From an uncultured Clostridia bacterium (GTDB taxonomy: Bacteria; Bacillota; Clostridia; Oscillospirales; Acutalibacteraceae): DNA of 63,054 nt. A program made the position numbers and the translations under genes. The DNA is taken from assembly GCA_947632045.1 (NCBI GenBank), contig CANRNQ010000010.1:1-63054 (forward strand), given 5' to 3'. This document shows positions 23,569-32,016 of the stretch, in pieces; position 1 is the stretch's first letter, and the number at the start of each line of letters is the position of its first letter. The notes beneath the pieces are model-generated. The model did no database searches and was not told the DNA's origin. It was given only the letters and a program-made list of their open reading frames with translations.

Positions 23569-23748
23569 GAGCTTCGGGCGGCGACCGGCAAATTCCCGCC
23601 TGCGGCGGGAATTTGCCAAAAAACGCGGCGAGCGCGCGTCTGCCCTCCTCGGAAAAATCAAGAGCTTCATAAGACTTAAACAAAAATATAAGGCCTCGGC
23701 GCCGCGTTTTTCTGCGCGGCTGCGCCGCGCCGGTCGCCGCCCGAGCTC
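23569..23748 (+). repeat. Cloverleaf intergenic repeat, copy B
   Basis: Outer arm 23569-23588 pairs with 23730-23748 over 19 bp with one bulged T. Hairpin 1 has a 13-bp stem GCAAATTCCCGCC/GGCGGGAATTTGC with loop TGC (23588-23616). The central stem AAAAACGCGGCG (23619-23630) pairs with CGCCGCGTTTTT (23700-23711) around the longest variable loop of the family (about 69 nt). Hairpin 2 GCGCGGC-TGC-GCCGCGC is at 23714-23730. It begins 49 nt after the preceding stop codon and lies between convergent genes. Confidence 0.9.
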
Positions 23749-23857
23749 CCCAAAAATGCAGTCACAGAAAAAAACGGGGCGACGACAGCCGAAAGATCCG
23801 GCGACTTTTTAAATTTTACAATACCCAACTTTCTCTATATAAATAATTTTCCAGAAA

Positions 23858-23897
23858 AAGCAAACGGTCCGCAAAAATAAAAGCGGACCGTTTGCTT
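23858..23897 (-). terminator. Terminator of the 23951 gene
   Basis: Perfect 15-bp stem AAGCAAACGGTCCGC/GCGGACCGTTTGCTT with a 10-nt loop and, on the minus strand, a T-run after the stem. Confidence 0.9.
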
Positions 23898-23950
23898 AAT
23901 ATATTATTAGGGAAGAAAGGCAAAATTCAATCTCTGATATTGACCTCCGT

Positions 23951-24319
23951 CTATATTATTTCATCTCTGTCCTCGTCAATATAAGAGCGACATTCTCTCT
24001 TTTTAAAATCCACCTCGATTATATTATTATCCTTGCACTCTTCGTCCACACTTGAAGCGGACGGCGCTTTTAAGGCCTCTGAAATGATGCTGTCGGCCTT
24101 GTCCTCGCAGTAGCTTGAAAGATTAAACGAAATTACTATAATGCAGATATTAAACAAAACCGAGAGAAAAAAATACTTTGGCGAAATAAAAATCGAAGCA
24201 TATGACCCTAAAATGTTTATCGAGCTAAGGGCGACCAAAAAATTGAAGATATATGATTTTTTGCGGTATTTTCCGGCTTTTTTCTTTGCACGGTATATTT
24301 TTCTTTCCTGATAGCTCAT
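23951..24319 (-). CDS. Small two-helix membrane protein, unknown function
   Basis: 122-residue protein that I do not recognise. A very basic N-terminus (ERKIYRAKKKAGKYRKK) is followed by two adjacent transmembrane helices (about 27-45 and 50-68) and an acidic cytoplasmic tail ending SYIDEDRDEII. ATG 24319 is chosen over the GTG 3 nt upstream because GGAGAG is 6 nt from it. It forms its own transcription unit. Confidence 0.65.
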   Translation of the reverse strand: MSYQERKIYRAKKKAGKYRKKSYIFNFLVALSSINILGSYASIFISPKYFFLSVLFNICIIVISFNLSSYCEDKADSIISEALKAPSASSVDEECKDNNIIEVDFKKRECRSYIDEDRDEII

Positions 24320-24493
24320 CACGATCTCTCCCTTTATTTTTATTTTCTATCTTTATTATATTCGTTTTACTGTACAAAAGAACGGACTTGTCAAGCGGCA
24401 CGATATAAAAATTTGAAAATGCCTAATTTCCTTGATGCATTAGCGAAAATTAGCAGTGATTAAATATAGCCGGTATATTTAAAGGGAGATAAT

Positions 24494-24665
24494 ATGACGA
24501 TAATTACCGCAGCGAATTTGCAAAATAACTTTGGAAAGTACTTACAGCTTGTGAAAGCAGGCGGCAAGACTCGTCTTATATGACAAAAGCGCTCCCTTCT
24601 TAGGAGATTCTCTCATTGGAGCATTGAAGAATGATTATAATGAGAAAGCGTTGAGAGCTGTGTAA
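24494..24665 (+). pseudogene. Decayed Phd/YefM-type antitoxin
   Basis: The first 29 codons, MTIITAANLQNNFGKYLQ..., match the N-terminal DNA-binding part of Phd/YefM antitoxins and end at a TGA. In the next frame the C-terminal part follows at once (DKSAPFLGDSLIGALKNDY... to a TAA at 24663-24665), matching the family's toxin-wrapping tail. The middle has been deleted with a frameshift. No toxin gene follows. AAAGGGAG precedes the ATG. Confidence 0.7.
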
Positions 24666-24717
24666 ACGCAATGGGTTTTACGAGGGCGCGGCAAAATTTT
24701 ATTTTTGTTTTATATTA

Positions 24718-24747
24718 TTGACAAAATGCGGCCGCGAATGTTAAACT
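24718..24747 (+). promoter_or_regulatory. Promoter of the Gln/Pro-rich membrane protein
   Basis: TTGACA (24718-24723), 18-nt spacer, TAAACT (24742-24747), with TATAAT-like sequence just after. Confidence 0.6.
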
Positions 24748-24780
24748 ATAATCAACAAAAATATTCGGGAGGATATAGAA

Positions 24781-25593
24781 ATGGACAATAATAAATTTCC
24801 CCAAAATAACGGCTCGGACAACAACGCTCCTCAGCAGCCAGAAAACGATTTTCAACAGACTCCGCAGCAGCCGCTCAACGCGGAAGCTCAGCCGGAAGCG
24901 CCGGCTTCTCCGTCCAATATGAACGGCCAGACAGAGCCGCCGGTTGAACCTGTCGCACCCGCCGAGTCCGACAGCCTGCCGCCGCAGGAGCAGCCTCAGT
25001 CGCCGTTTGGCTCAGGCTTTCAGCCTCAGCAGCCGTACGGAGCAAATAATCAGCCGTATGGAACGAATAATCAGCCCTACGGTCAGCCTGCAAACGGCGG
25101 TAATTCTCCCTTTGGAGTAAACAGCCAGCACCACTTTAATACTCAGCAAAATAATCCCTTTATGTCAAGGCCGCAAAATAATCAAATCATAAACGACCCC
25201 GCCGCGCATACAAAGGGTCTTATCTCTACAATTTGCGGCGTGGCAAGCATAGTCCTGATTATAATTTCAATGATCTCCTGCGGCGTGTGCTATTGTTCGG
25301 TCATTGACGCTTCAAACAGCTGGAATTTTTCCGGAGCAAGCAGCTCGTATAATATGGCCGTGATTTTGCCTGTTATCTTTTCTTTGATTGCAGTTGCGGC
25401 AGGCATAGTAGGTATAGTATTGTCGGCAATGGGCAAAAAGACAAGCAACGACCCGCTTTTGACAGCCGGACTCGTCTTATCTATTGTGGGAACGGTCATA
25501 GCCTTTATTGCCCTGATCTCCTTCTCGTGCATATGCGTTTGCCACTGCGGCACATCTACATATGTTTCGACCTATAATAATTTATTCTCATAA
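24781..25593 (+). CDS. DUF4190-like membrane protein with Gln/Pro-rich N-terminus
   Basis: 270-residue protein. Residues 1-~135 are a low-complexity Asn/Gln/Pro segment with near repeats (QPYGANNQPYGTNNQPYGQP) predicted to be disordered. After GLISTICGVASIVLIIIS come about three transmembrane helices (~145-165, ~195-220, ~230-255) in the pattern of DUF4190 proteins, and a Cys-rich end. Function unknown. It ends 24 nt before the strong terminator at 25617. Confidence 0.75.
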   Translation: MDNNKFPQNNGSDNNAPQQPENDFQQTPQQPLNAEAQPEAPASPSNMNGQTEPPVEPVAPAESDSLPPQEQPQSPFGSGFQPQQPYGANNQPYGTNNQPYGQPANGGNSPFGVNSQHHFNTQQNNPFMSRPQNNQIINDPAAHTKGLISTICGVASIVLIIISMISCGVCYCSVIDASNSWNFSGASSSYNMAVILPVIFSLIAVAAGIVGIVLSAMGKKTSNDPLLTAGLVLSIVGTVIAFIALISFSCICVCHCGTSTYVSTYNNLFS

Positions 25594-25616
25594 ACAAAAG
25601 CTTTATATGTCTGAAT

Positions 25617-25650
25617 CGGGTGCTCCGGCTGCCGGAGCACCCGTTGTTTT
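25617..25650 (+). terminator. Strong terminator ahead of lgt
   Basis: Perfect 12-bp stem CGGGTGCTCCGG/CCGGAGCACCCG with loop CTG and TTGTTTTT downstream. It lies between the DUF4190-like gene and lgt, only 12 nt before the lgt ATG and overlapping its SD region. Confidence 0.9.
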
Positions 25651-25661
25651 TGGAGGCCGAT

Positions 25662-26498
25662 ATGTGTTCATACGTTAATTTTTTTGGACTTCAGACGCCG
25701 ATATCCTCATACGGATTGATGGTTGTCTTAGGGATAGCCGCGTGTATATTATATTCCTTTATTCAGGTGAAAAAGCACCCCGAGATATATTATATCTCCC
25801 TTATATTCGCTTCTCTTTGGATAGCGCTCGGAGTTTTTCTCGGCGCTCATATACTTTACGGAATAACGAATTTAGATAAGATAATATATATGTTTCAAAA
25901 TGCGTCTGAGTTCTTTTCAGACTTTTTCTCCGGCGTCGCCACCCTCGGTACGCTGGTGGGCGGAATGGTGTTTTACGGAGGGCTCATAGGCGGAGCCGCC
26001 GCCCTGCTGATTTATTTGAAGGCGACAAAGCAGGACATTGGAGCATACTGCGATTTTCTCGTTCCGTGCATACCGCTGTTTCACTTTTTCGGAAGGATAG
26101 GCTGCTTCTTCGGCGGCTGCTGCTACGGAATAGAATTTCCGATAGGCTTCACCTATACAAACTCCGTCGTCGAAGCGGCAAACGGCGTTTGCCGCCTGCC
26201 CTTGCCGCTAATTGAGGCCTTTTTCAATATTTTGATATTTATATTTCTTCTTTTGTGCTATAATAAGCATAAGCTCATCAAGGGGCATATGATATTAGCG
26301 TACTGCTTTACCTACCCCGTTGTAAGATTTATAGACGAATTTTTCCGCGGCGACGAGATAAGGGGATTTTTGGGGCCGCTTTCGACGTCTCAATGGATAA
26401 GCGTTTTTATATTTGCCGCCGCTCTTATATATGTTGCGGTGGGGAAAATTCGGGGAAAGCATTTTATAAATAAGTCGAATAAGTTGCAGAATTGCTAA
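25662..26498 (+). CDS. lgt: Prolipoprotein diacylglyceryl transferase
   Basis: 278-residue polytopic enzyme that transfers diacylglycerol from phosphatidylglycerol to the lipobox Cys of prolipoproteins, the first step in lipoprotein maturation. Seven transmembrane helices, with the Lgt signature region HFFGRIGCFFGGCCYG (Arg and Gly residues of the active site) in the middle and YPVVRFIDEFFRGDE near the end. The start is ATG 25662, 6 nt after GGAGG; the frame is open upstream through the terminator hairpin, which cannot be coding. The isomerase gene follows after 12 nt. Confidence 0.95.
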   Translation: MCSYVNFFGLQTPISSYGLMVVLGIAACILYSFIQVKKHPEIYYISLIFASLWIALGVFLGAHILYGITNLDKIIYMFQNASEFFSDFFSGVATLGTLVGGMVFYGGLIGGAAALLIYLKATKQDIGAYCDFLVPCIPLFHFFGRIGCFFGGCCYGIEFPIGFTYTNSVVEAANGVCRLPLPLIEAFFNILIFIFLLLCYNKHKLIKGHMILAYCFTYPVVRFIDEFFRGDEIRGFLGPLSTSQWISVFIFAAALIYVAVGKIRGKHFINKSNKLQNC

Positions 26499-26510
26499 AG
26501 CGGTGATAAT

Positions 26511-27308
26511 ATGAAGGTCGGAATATCGTCGGCGTGCCTTTATCCTATGGATACTATTGACTCGCTGAGATTAATGCTTGAAAACAACGTCGATTATTTT
26601 GAAATATTTTTCAACACGATAAGCGAGATAGAAAACCCATATTTAGAGCGGATAATATCTCTGCTGAAAAGATATAAAGCCGGCGTAAAGTCGATACACC
26701 CCTTTACCTCGGGCTATGAGTCGTATCTTCTATTTACAGATTACGAAAGGCGTTACAGGGACACGCTATTATTTTACAGGAAATATTTTGAGTGCGCCGC
26801 AAGGCTTGGCGCGGAGATAGTCGTTATACACGGTGACAAAAAGACGGCGGCGACAGGCATAAGCGACGAATGTTATTTTGAAAAGTTTGCGGAGCTTTCG
26901 AGCATCGGGAAGGAATACGGGGTCACAGTGGCGCAGGAGAACGTGAACGCCTTCCGCAGTCAAAATCCGCACTTTATCAGGAAAATGAGGGAATACCTCG
27001 GTAACGAGGTGAGCTTTGTTCTCGACATAAAGCAGGCTGTGCGCTCCGGTAACGACCCTTTTGATATGTGTGAGGCCATGGGGAACAGACTTGCCCATAT
27101 ACACATTAACGATAACGACGAGCAAAACGATTGTATGCTGCCGTTTGAGGGATCGACCGATTACTCAAGACTTTTCAATATTTTAAAAAGAAACAATTAC
27201 AGCGGCGACATGGTGATAGAGGTTTACAGGAAAAATTTTGGCGGTATCACCGAACTGATCGCCTCATATGAGGGATTGAAGAGGACTTGTGAAAAAGTTT
27301 TTTGTTAA
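26511..27308 (+). CDS. Sugar phosphate isomerase/epimerase (TIM barrel)
   Basis: 265-residue protein of the AP-endonuclease-2-like TIM-barrel superfamily that includes xylose isomerase-like epimerases. Metal-binding positions fit: Glu in YFEIFFNT, His in EIVVIHGDKK, Glu in TVAQENVNAF, Asp in FVLDIKQA, His in LAHIHINDND and Glu in DMVIEVY. The sugar substrate is not evident. It is probably co-transcribed with lgt, with no metabolic link visible. Confidence 0.85.
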   Translation: MKVGISSACLYPMDTIDSLRLMLENNVDYFEIFFNTISEIENPYLERIISLLKRYKAGVKSIHPFTSGYESYLLFTDYERRYRDTLLFYRKYFECAARLGAEIVVIHGDKKTAATGISDECYFEKFAELSSIGKEYGVTVAQENVNAFRSQNPHFIRKMREYLGNEVSFVLDIKQAVRSGNDPFDMCEAMGNRLAHIHINDNDEQNDCMLPFEGSTDYSRLFNILKRNNYSGDMVIEVYRKNFGGITELIASYEGLKRTCEKVFC

Positions 27309-27359
27309 TTTATATAAAAATAGAGATTAAAACTTGTTGATTCAAGATATGGTGTTTTC

Positions 27360-27389
27360 TTGATTTTAAACGACAATATATGATATAAT
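27360..27389 (+). promoter_or_regulatory. Promoter of nrdR
   Basis: TTGATT (27360-27365), 18-nt spacer, TATAAT (27384-27389). ACAATATATGATAT inside the spacer resembles one half of an NrdR box, so autoregulation is possible but weakly supported. Confidence 0.6.
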
Positions 27390-27424
27390 TATTCAAAAGA
27401 AAAATATTATTGGGAGGACTTTAA

Positions 27425-27880
27425 ATGAAATGTCCGTATTGCGGCCATGAGGAAAGCAAGGTAATTGATTCAAGACCGGCTGATGATGGCGAAAGGATAA
27501 GACGACGCAGAGAATGTCTTGGCTGCGGAAAGAGGTTCACAACTCACGAGGTTATTGAAACCGTTCCCCTTATTGTTGTAAAGCGCGACAAGTCGAGAGA
27601 GGCCTTTGACAGGAACAAGCTCACCGCCGGAATACTGCGCGCCTGTGAAAAGCGACCCGTGTCGCTTAATTCGATAGAGGCTATTGTTGATGATATTGAG
27701 TCGAAGCTCCAAAATTCCCTCGACAGAGAGGTAACGTCGATGGCGATAGGCGAGTATGTGATGGAGCATTTAAAAAATCTTGACGAGGTCGCGTATGTTC
27801 GATTTGCTTCGGTTTACCGCCAGTTCAAGGACATAAACACCTTTATGGAGGAGCTCAACAAGCTGCTTCAGGAGAAATAA
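27425..27880 (+). CDS. nrdR: Transcriptional repressor NrdR
   Basis: 151-residue repressor of ribonucleotide reductase genes, which senses ATP/dATP. Zinc ribbon Cys3-Cys6 and Cys31-Cys34 ([21 protein letters not shown]), followed by the ATP-cone domain (about 46-136; [19 protein letters not shown]). Length and sequence are typical. SD GGGAGG precedes the ATG. It is followed by repeat copy C and a convergent MocR gene. No nrd genes are within the window. Confidence 0.98.
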   Translation: MKCPYCGHEESKVIDSRPADDGERIRRRRECLGCGKRFTTHEVIETVPLIVVKRDKSREAFDRNKLTAGILRACEKRPVSLNSIEAIVDDIESKLQNSLDREVTSMAIGEYVMEHLKNLDEVAYVRFASVYRQFKDINTFMEELNKLLQEK

Positions 27881-28007
27881 AGCGCAAAGCGGGCATAAAT
27901 TAAGGGCTTTCCGATGTTCGGGAAGCCTTTTCTCTGTCAAAGGATATTTCGGTTTAAATTTGTGCCTCGCGGCCGCCCACGATCACCTTCATCGGGCGAC
28001 AGGGGAC

Positions 28008-28139
28008 GGGCGGCGACTTCAAATTTCCGCCTCCGGCGGAAATTTGCCGAAAAACGCGGCGCGGCAGGCGCGTTTCACGTTATAGAATCTTCCTCCGCCG
28101 CGTTTTTCCGCTGCGGCTGCGCCGCAGCAGTCGCCGCCC
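28008..28139 (+). repeat. Cloverleaf intergenic repeat, copy C
   Basis: Outer arm GGGCGGCGACT (28008-28018) pairs with 28129-28139. Hairpin 1 has a 12-bp stem CAAATTTCCGCC/GGCGGAAATTTG with loop TCC (28020-28046). The central stem AAAAACGCGGCG (28050-28061) pairs with CGCCGCGTTTTT (28096-28107). Hairpin 2 is GCTGCGGC-TGC-GCCGCAGC (28110-28128), a compensated variant of the usual GCGCGGC/GCCGCGC. It lies 128 nt after nrdR, between convergent genes with no other terminator. Confidence 0.9.
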
Positions 28140-28202
28140 ATATCCCGCTGCAAGCACAAAGCGTGAACGGGAAAATGATACATACAAGCATAATCTATCA
28201 AG

Positions 28203-29597
28203 TCAAAGCCCAAAGCAGAGCCCGATTGCGGAAAGCATTTCGCTTATAGCCGCCTCTATATCGGAAATCGCTATGCCGGAAAAGCCGAATTTTATAACCG
28301 TACCGCCGCCGCACTCCTCAATGCCTATGACCGCGACCGACGACTTGTCAAGCAGCCCCGAAAGAACGGCTGCGTCCGGCTTCGCCTTCAAGGTCAGCTC
28401 ATAGGCGAGCGAGGTTTCAAACAGCTTTAATTCAAAGTCTATACCCCTTTCACCCAATGCGCCGCAAAGCAGATTGCCTATGAGAGCGCTTTTGTCGGCA
28501 TAGCTCCTTTTAAGCCGGCGCAGGTGCCTTTCAAGCTGACCGTCGCGTATGTAATCCGCAAGGGCAAGCTGCTCTATCTTCGAGGCGGTTTGGTTCAGGT
28601 GCTGCTTGTCCTGTGCATAAATCCTCTTTAATATATCAGGTATGACCGCATAGCCTATTCTGACAGAGGGCAGGAGGAGCTTTGAAAACGAGCCCAAATA
28701 TATCACCCTGTCCGTACAGCCGCACTGCATGGCCGGAACAGCCCGCGAATTGTAGACGAGCTCCCCGTTATAATCGTCCTCAATAATAAATTTCTCTCCG
28801 CTTTTTGCCCATTCCGTCAGTTCAAAGCGGCGCTCAGGCTTCATTCTGTCGCCGCTCTTTAAGGAGCCGGAGGGGTTGATGAGTATAAAATCAGGATTTA
28901 TGCCCTTTATCCGTTCAATACTTATCCCGCAGCGGTCGCTCTCGATCTCAATGACCTTAAAGCCGCAGTCGCGAAAAACCCGTATAAAATATCGGGAGGC
29001 ATTCTGTTCGACCGCAATAGACGAGCCGAAGCGCCTTAAAAGTCCGCAGATGAGATATAAAAGCGACTGGGTCCCCGCGCCGATGACAATATTATCCTCG
29101 GTAGCCGCGACTCCCCTGACGCTGTAAGCGTAAAAGCTGAGCGCGCGCCTAAGGGCGTATTCACCCTGAGGATCGCCGTAGGACGAGATGATGTAGTCCT
29201 TGTTGAGGTATGATTTAACGTATTTTTTCCATAGCCTTACGCCGTTGGAGTCAACGGTAACGCTTTTACTGCTCAGATCGTACCTTGCGCGTTTAGGCGC
29301 GGCGAAAGCGCCGTAGTCGGTTCCACGCTTTATCTCGCCCTTTTTTATGATTTGTCCCTGAACGAAATATCCCCTCTGCGGGCTGTTCTTTATGTAGCCC
29401 TCGGCGCAAAGCTGACCGTAGGCGGCCTCAACCGTAGTTTTGCTTATGCCGAGCCCCTGCGAAAGCCCGCGTATCGAAACGAGCCTGTCGCCCTCGTTAA
29501 GGCCGCTGTCCTCAATGGCTTTTCTTATAGACTCGTAAAGCTGCCTGTAAAGCGGCACAGAGGAATTTTTGTCAAGGCTTATGAAGTCGTATATCAA
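28203..29597 (-). CDS. MocR-family GntR/aminotransferase regulator
   Basis: 464-residue transcription factor combining a GntR winged helix (1-~80, VPLYRQLYESIRKAIEDSGL ... ISKTTVEAAYGQL) with a class I aminotransferase-like domain (~105-464). The PLP Lys is Lys306 in GSFSKLLLP and the Asp that holds the cofactor is in IIEDDYNGEL. MocR proteins such as PdxR and GabR bind PLP as sensor. The TTG start at 29597 has GGAG 9 nt upstream. It diverges from the sugar transferase gene; no pdxST or gab genes are nearby, so its target is unknown. Confidence 0.93.
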   Translation of the reverse strand: MIYDFISLDKNSSVPLYRQLYESIRKAIEDSGLNEGDRLVSIRGLSQGLGISKTTVEAAYGQLCAEGYIKNSPQRGYFVQGQIIKKGEIKRGTDYGAFAAPKRARYDLSSKSVTVDSNGVRLWKKYVKSYLNKDYIISSYGDPQGEYALRRALSFYAYSVRGVAATEDNIVIGAGTQSLLYLICGLLRRFGSSIAVEQNASRYFIRVFRDCGFKVIEIESDRCGISIERIKGINPDFILINPSGSLKSGDRMKPERRFELTEWAKSGEKFIIEDDYNGELVYNSRAVPAMQCGCTDRVIYLGSFSKLLLPSVRIGYAVIPDILKRIYAQDKQHLNQTASKIEQLALADYIRDGQLERHLRRLKRSYADKSALIGNLLCGALGERGIDFELKLFETSLAYELTLKAKPDAAVLSGLLDKSSVAVIGIEECGGGTVIKFGFSGIAISDIEAAISEMLSAIGLCFGL

Positions 29598-29737
29598 TGC
29601 CGTTCACTCCGTAAATTATAATGCGATCCGTCTGCACTCGCCGCAGTCGTGATCGAGCAGGCACATAAAGCTTGCTTTGACTTAAATTCTATCATTGAGC
29701 AATAATATTTTCAAGCGCAGGATAAAATTAAGCCGTA

Positions 29738-29766
29738 TTGAATTATTTGTCCGATTGTTGTATAAT
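29738..29766 (+). promoter_or_regulatory. Promoter of the glycan operon
   Basis: TTGAAT (29738-29743), 17-nt spacer, TATAAT (29761-29766), 27 nt before the sugar transferase start codon. Confidence 0.7.
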
Positions 29767-29793
29767 CATCTAAACGGAAAAGGGTGAAAAAAT

Positions 29794-30477
29794 ATGCCGA
29801 AATTTGAAAGCCTGCCCGACTGTATGCAAACGCAGCAGCTCAGGCGGTACTACGATATACTCTTAAAAAAACGCCCGAGCCTTGTGTTAAAAAGGATATC
29901 CGATGTTATCCTCTCTCTTGTTTTGATAGTAATACTTTTGCTGCCCATGGCGATCATAGCAGTCGTTGTCAAAGCAACCTCAAGGGGCAAAGTTATTTTC
30001 AGGCAAACGAGGGTGACAAAATACGGAAGAAATTTTAAAATACTGAAATTCCGAACTATGACGGTCGCACAAAATTCGGACGCAAGTCGCATAACACTCA
30101 AAAACGACAGCAGAATAACGCGCTGCGGCGCGTTTTTGCGAAAATACAGGCTCGACGAGCTGCCACAGCTCTTTAATGTTTTGGCGGGGCAAATGAGCTT
30201 TGTCGGCACAAGACCCGAGGTGCCCGAGTATGTCGCAAGATACACGCCCGAAATGTACGCCACCCTACTCATGCCCGCCGGCATAACCTCCTTGGCGAGC
30301 CTTAAGTTTAAGGACGAAAGCGAACTGCTCTCCTCCGGTAATAATACGGACGACGATTATGTAAACGTGATACTACCCCAAAAAATGGAGCTCAATTTAA
30401 AGTATATTGAAGATTTTTCAATCCCCTGCGATATAAAAATAATGCTTAAAACCGTTGTCGGCGTAGCATTCGATTGA
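29794..30477 (+). CDS. Initiating sugar transferase (phosphoglycosyl transferase)
   Basis: 227-residue monotopic phosphoglycosyl transferase that attaches the first sugar phosphate to undecaprenyl phosphate for surface polysaccharide synthesis. One hydrophobic segment (about 36-60, VILSLVLIVILLLPMAIIAVV) is followed by the catalytic core: KILKFRTM, the Asp-Glu pair in YRLDELPQLFNVL and VGTRPEVPEYV. Full polytopic WbaP-type helices are absent, so it is the short PglC-like form. It is followed after 19 nt by a polymerase/ligase-like gene. Confidence 0.93.
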   Translation: MPKFESLPDCMQTQQLRRYYDILLKKRPSLVLKRISDVILSLVLIVILLLPMAIIAVVVKATSRGKVIFRQTRVTKYGRNFKILKFRTMTVAQNSDASRITLKNDSRITRCGAFLRKYRLDELPQLFNVLAGQMSFVGTRPEVPEYVARYTPEMYATLLMPAGITSLASLKFKDESELLSSGNNTDDDYVNVILPQKMELNLKYIEDFSIPCDIKIMLKTVVGVAFD

Positions 30478-30496
30478 TATGAATTGAGGGTTTGAT

Positions 30497-31987
30497 TTGA
30501 TAAACAAGGTGTTAAACGGGATCAAGAGATTTTTTCTTAATCCCTCTAAATTTAGAATTACATATCTGCTGACGCTTTTCTTTACAAACGTTATTCTAAT
30601 CCGCTCTGCGGCAGTAGTAGCACAGTATGTCCTAATGCTTTGGGCGGCGCTGATAATATACTTTTACTACATAAGAAACGGCAGAATACTTAAAATAAAA
30701 TATGTGCATTATCTTCTGTTGTATCTCGTCAGCATAACCATAACCGCCCTGCTTAATATAACGAGCAATTTCTGGCTAAATATGCTTATGGCGGCTCATA
30801 TAGCTATATGCTTTTTTGTGTTCTACGGAATGCATACGGAAAAGAACAAAAAGCGCATTTACCGTGAGATTTTTCTCCTTGCGTGGGCGGTGATATTGTT
30901 AACCTTTTTGCTTAATCTCGCGGCGTTTCCGCTCGCCTGCCTCAACATACACTTTAAATGGACGGAATACAGCGTAATAATATACGAAAACCGCTTCACG
31001 GGATTTTTTATCAATCCCAACCTGCTCGGCTTTATGTCGGCGGTAAGTATAATCTTCGCCCACTTCCTTAAAAAGCCCTCGTTCATACAAAGGGCCTGCG
31101 CAAAAGCGCCGCCGAAATGGATACTGTACGCCGTTTCGATATTCAATCTTATATGTATGTTCCTGTCGGACTCAAACGCCTCCTTCGTGTTCCTGCTTTT
31201 TTATATCGCCTCCTACTCGTTCTTTGCCATATTCAAAAAGCGCACGGAGTTCAGCTTTAAGCAGATCGCCATTAAGTCGCTAAAATTCGTATCCTGTATA
31301 GTCGCCGCCTCCGTTTTAATGATTTTGGCGAGAATGGCAACCGGCTATACGGTTTCGCAGTTAGCCGCAAAAACCGAGGTCAAGCTGCCGAGCAGCGTTA
31401 CTCAGCCGCTGCCTGTTCCCGACGTCAATAACAACCCCGAGGATCCTCCCGTTTCCTTCAAGCACCAAAACGAAAATCTCGACAGCGGCAGGATACGGCT
31501 GCTGATGGAATCCGCCGTGCTCATCAAAAACTACCCTCTCTTCGGCACAGGCAAGGCGAATTTGGTGCCCTATTCACAGCAGTATATAGAGGGCGGGCTT
31601 CACTTCAGCGACCTTCATAACGGTTATCTGACCATAATCGTATGCTCGGGTATAGTGGGCTTCATTATTTTCATCGGCTTCGCGATACACCTCGCGCGGC
31701 ATATGATAAAGAGCCTCTTCCTCGAGGAGAGGGATATGAGACGGACGATTTTCCCCTGTCTGTTTTCCTTTATATTTTCCTATTGCATATACTCCTGCTT
31801 TGAAAAAACCATCTTGTACGAGCAGAGCTTTATGGTAGTAATATTTTGGGCAATACTTGGATACGCTTCGCTTTATATGTTAAAATACGACCATATTTTG
31901 GATAGCATTAAGTTTAAAACGAAAAACAAGAGAGAGGATAAAACCGAGGAATACGACGCTCCCTCCGACGTGGAGGTTTCAAATTAA
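30497..31987 (+). CDS. O-antigen ligase/polymerase-like membrane protein
   Basis: 496-residue protein with about ten to twelve transmembrane helices and one large external loop (about residues 290-350, PSSVTQPLPVPDVNNNPEDP...), followed by GTGKANLVPYSQQ and HFSDLHNGYLTII, the pattern of the Wzy_C/O-antigen ligase family. It likely polymerises or transfers glycan made on the lipid carrier started by the neighbouring transferase. The TTG start (30497) lies 6 nt after the SD. The cytoplasmic C-terminus is acidic and short. Other glycosyltransferases needed for a full pathway are not nearby. Confidence 0.85.
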   Translation: MINKVLNGIKRFFLNPSKFRITYLLTLFFTNVILIRSAAVVAQYVLMLWAALIIYFYYIRNGRILKIKYVHYLLLYLVSITITALLNITSNFWLNMLMAAHIAICFFVFYGMHTEKNKKRIYREIFLLAWAVILLTFLLNLAAFPLACLNIHFKWTEYSVIIYENRFTGFFINPNLLGFMSAVSIIFAHFLKKPSFIQRACAKAPPKWILYAVSIFNLICMFLSDSNASFVFLLFYIASYSFFAIFKKRTEFSFKQIAIKSLKFVSCIVAASVLMILARMATGYTVSQLAAKTEVKLPSSVTQPLPVPDVNNNPEDPPVSFKHQNENLDSGRIRLLMESAVLIKNYPLFGTGKANLVPYSQQYIEGGLHFSDLHNGYLTIIVCSGIVGFIIFIGFAIHLARHMIKSLFLEERDMRRTIFPCLFSFIFSYCIYSCFEKTILYEQSFMVVIFWAILGYASLYMLKYDHILDSIKFKTKNKREDKTEEYDAPSDVEVSN

Positions 31988-32016
31988 CTCTCTGAGAATA
32001 TGGAGCTGAATTAAAA

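Noticed and set aside
27360-27400. NrdR box in the nrdR promoter
   Set aside because: Only one half-like match; true NrdR sites come as spaced pairs, so it is mentioned only as a weak possibility.
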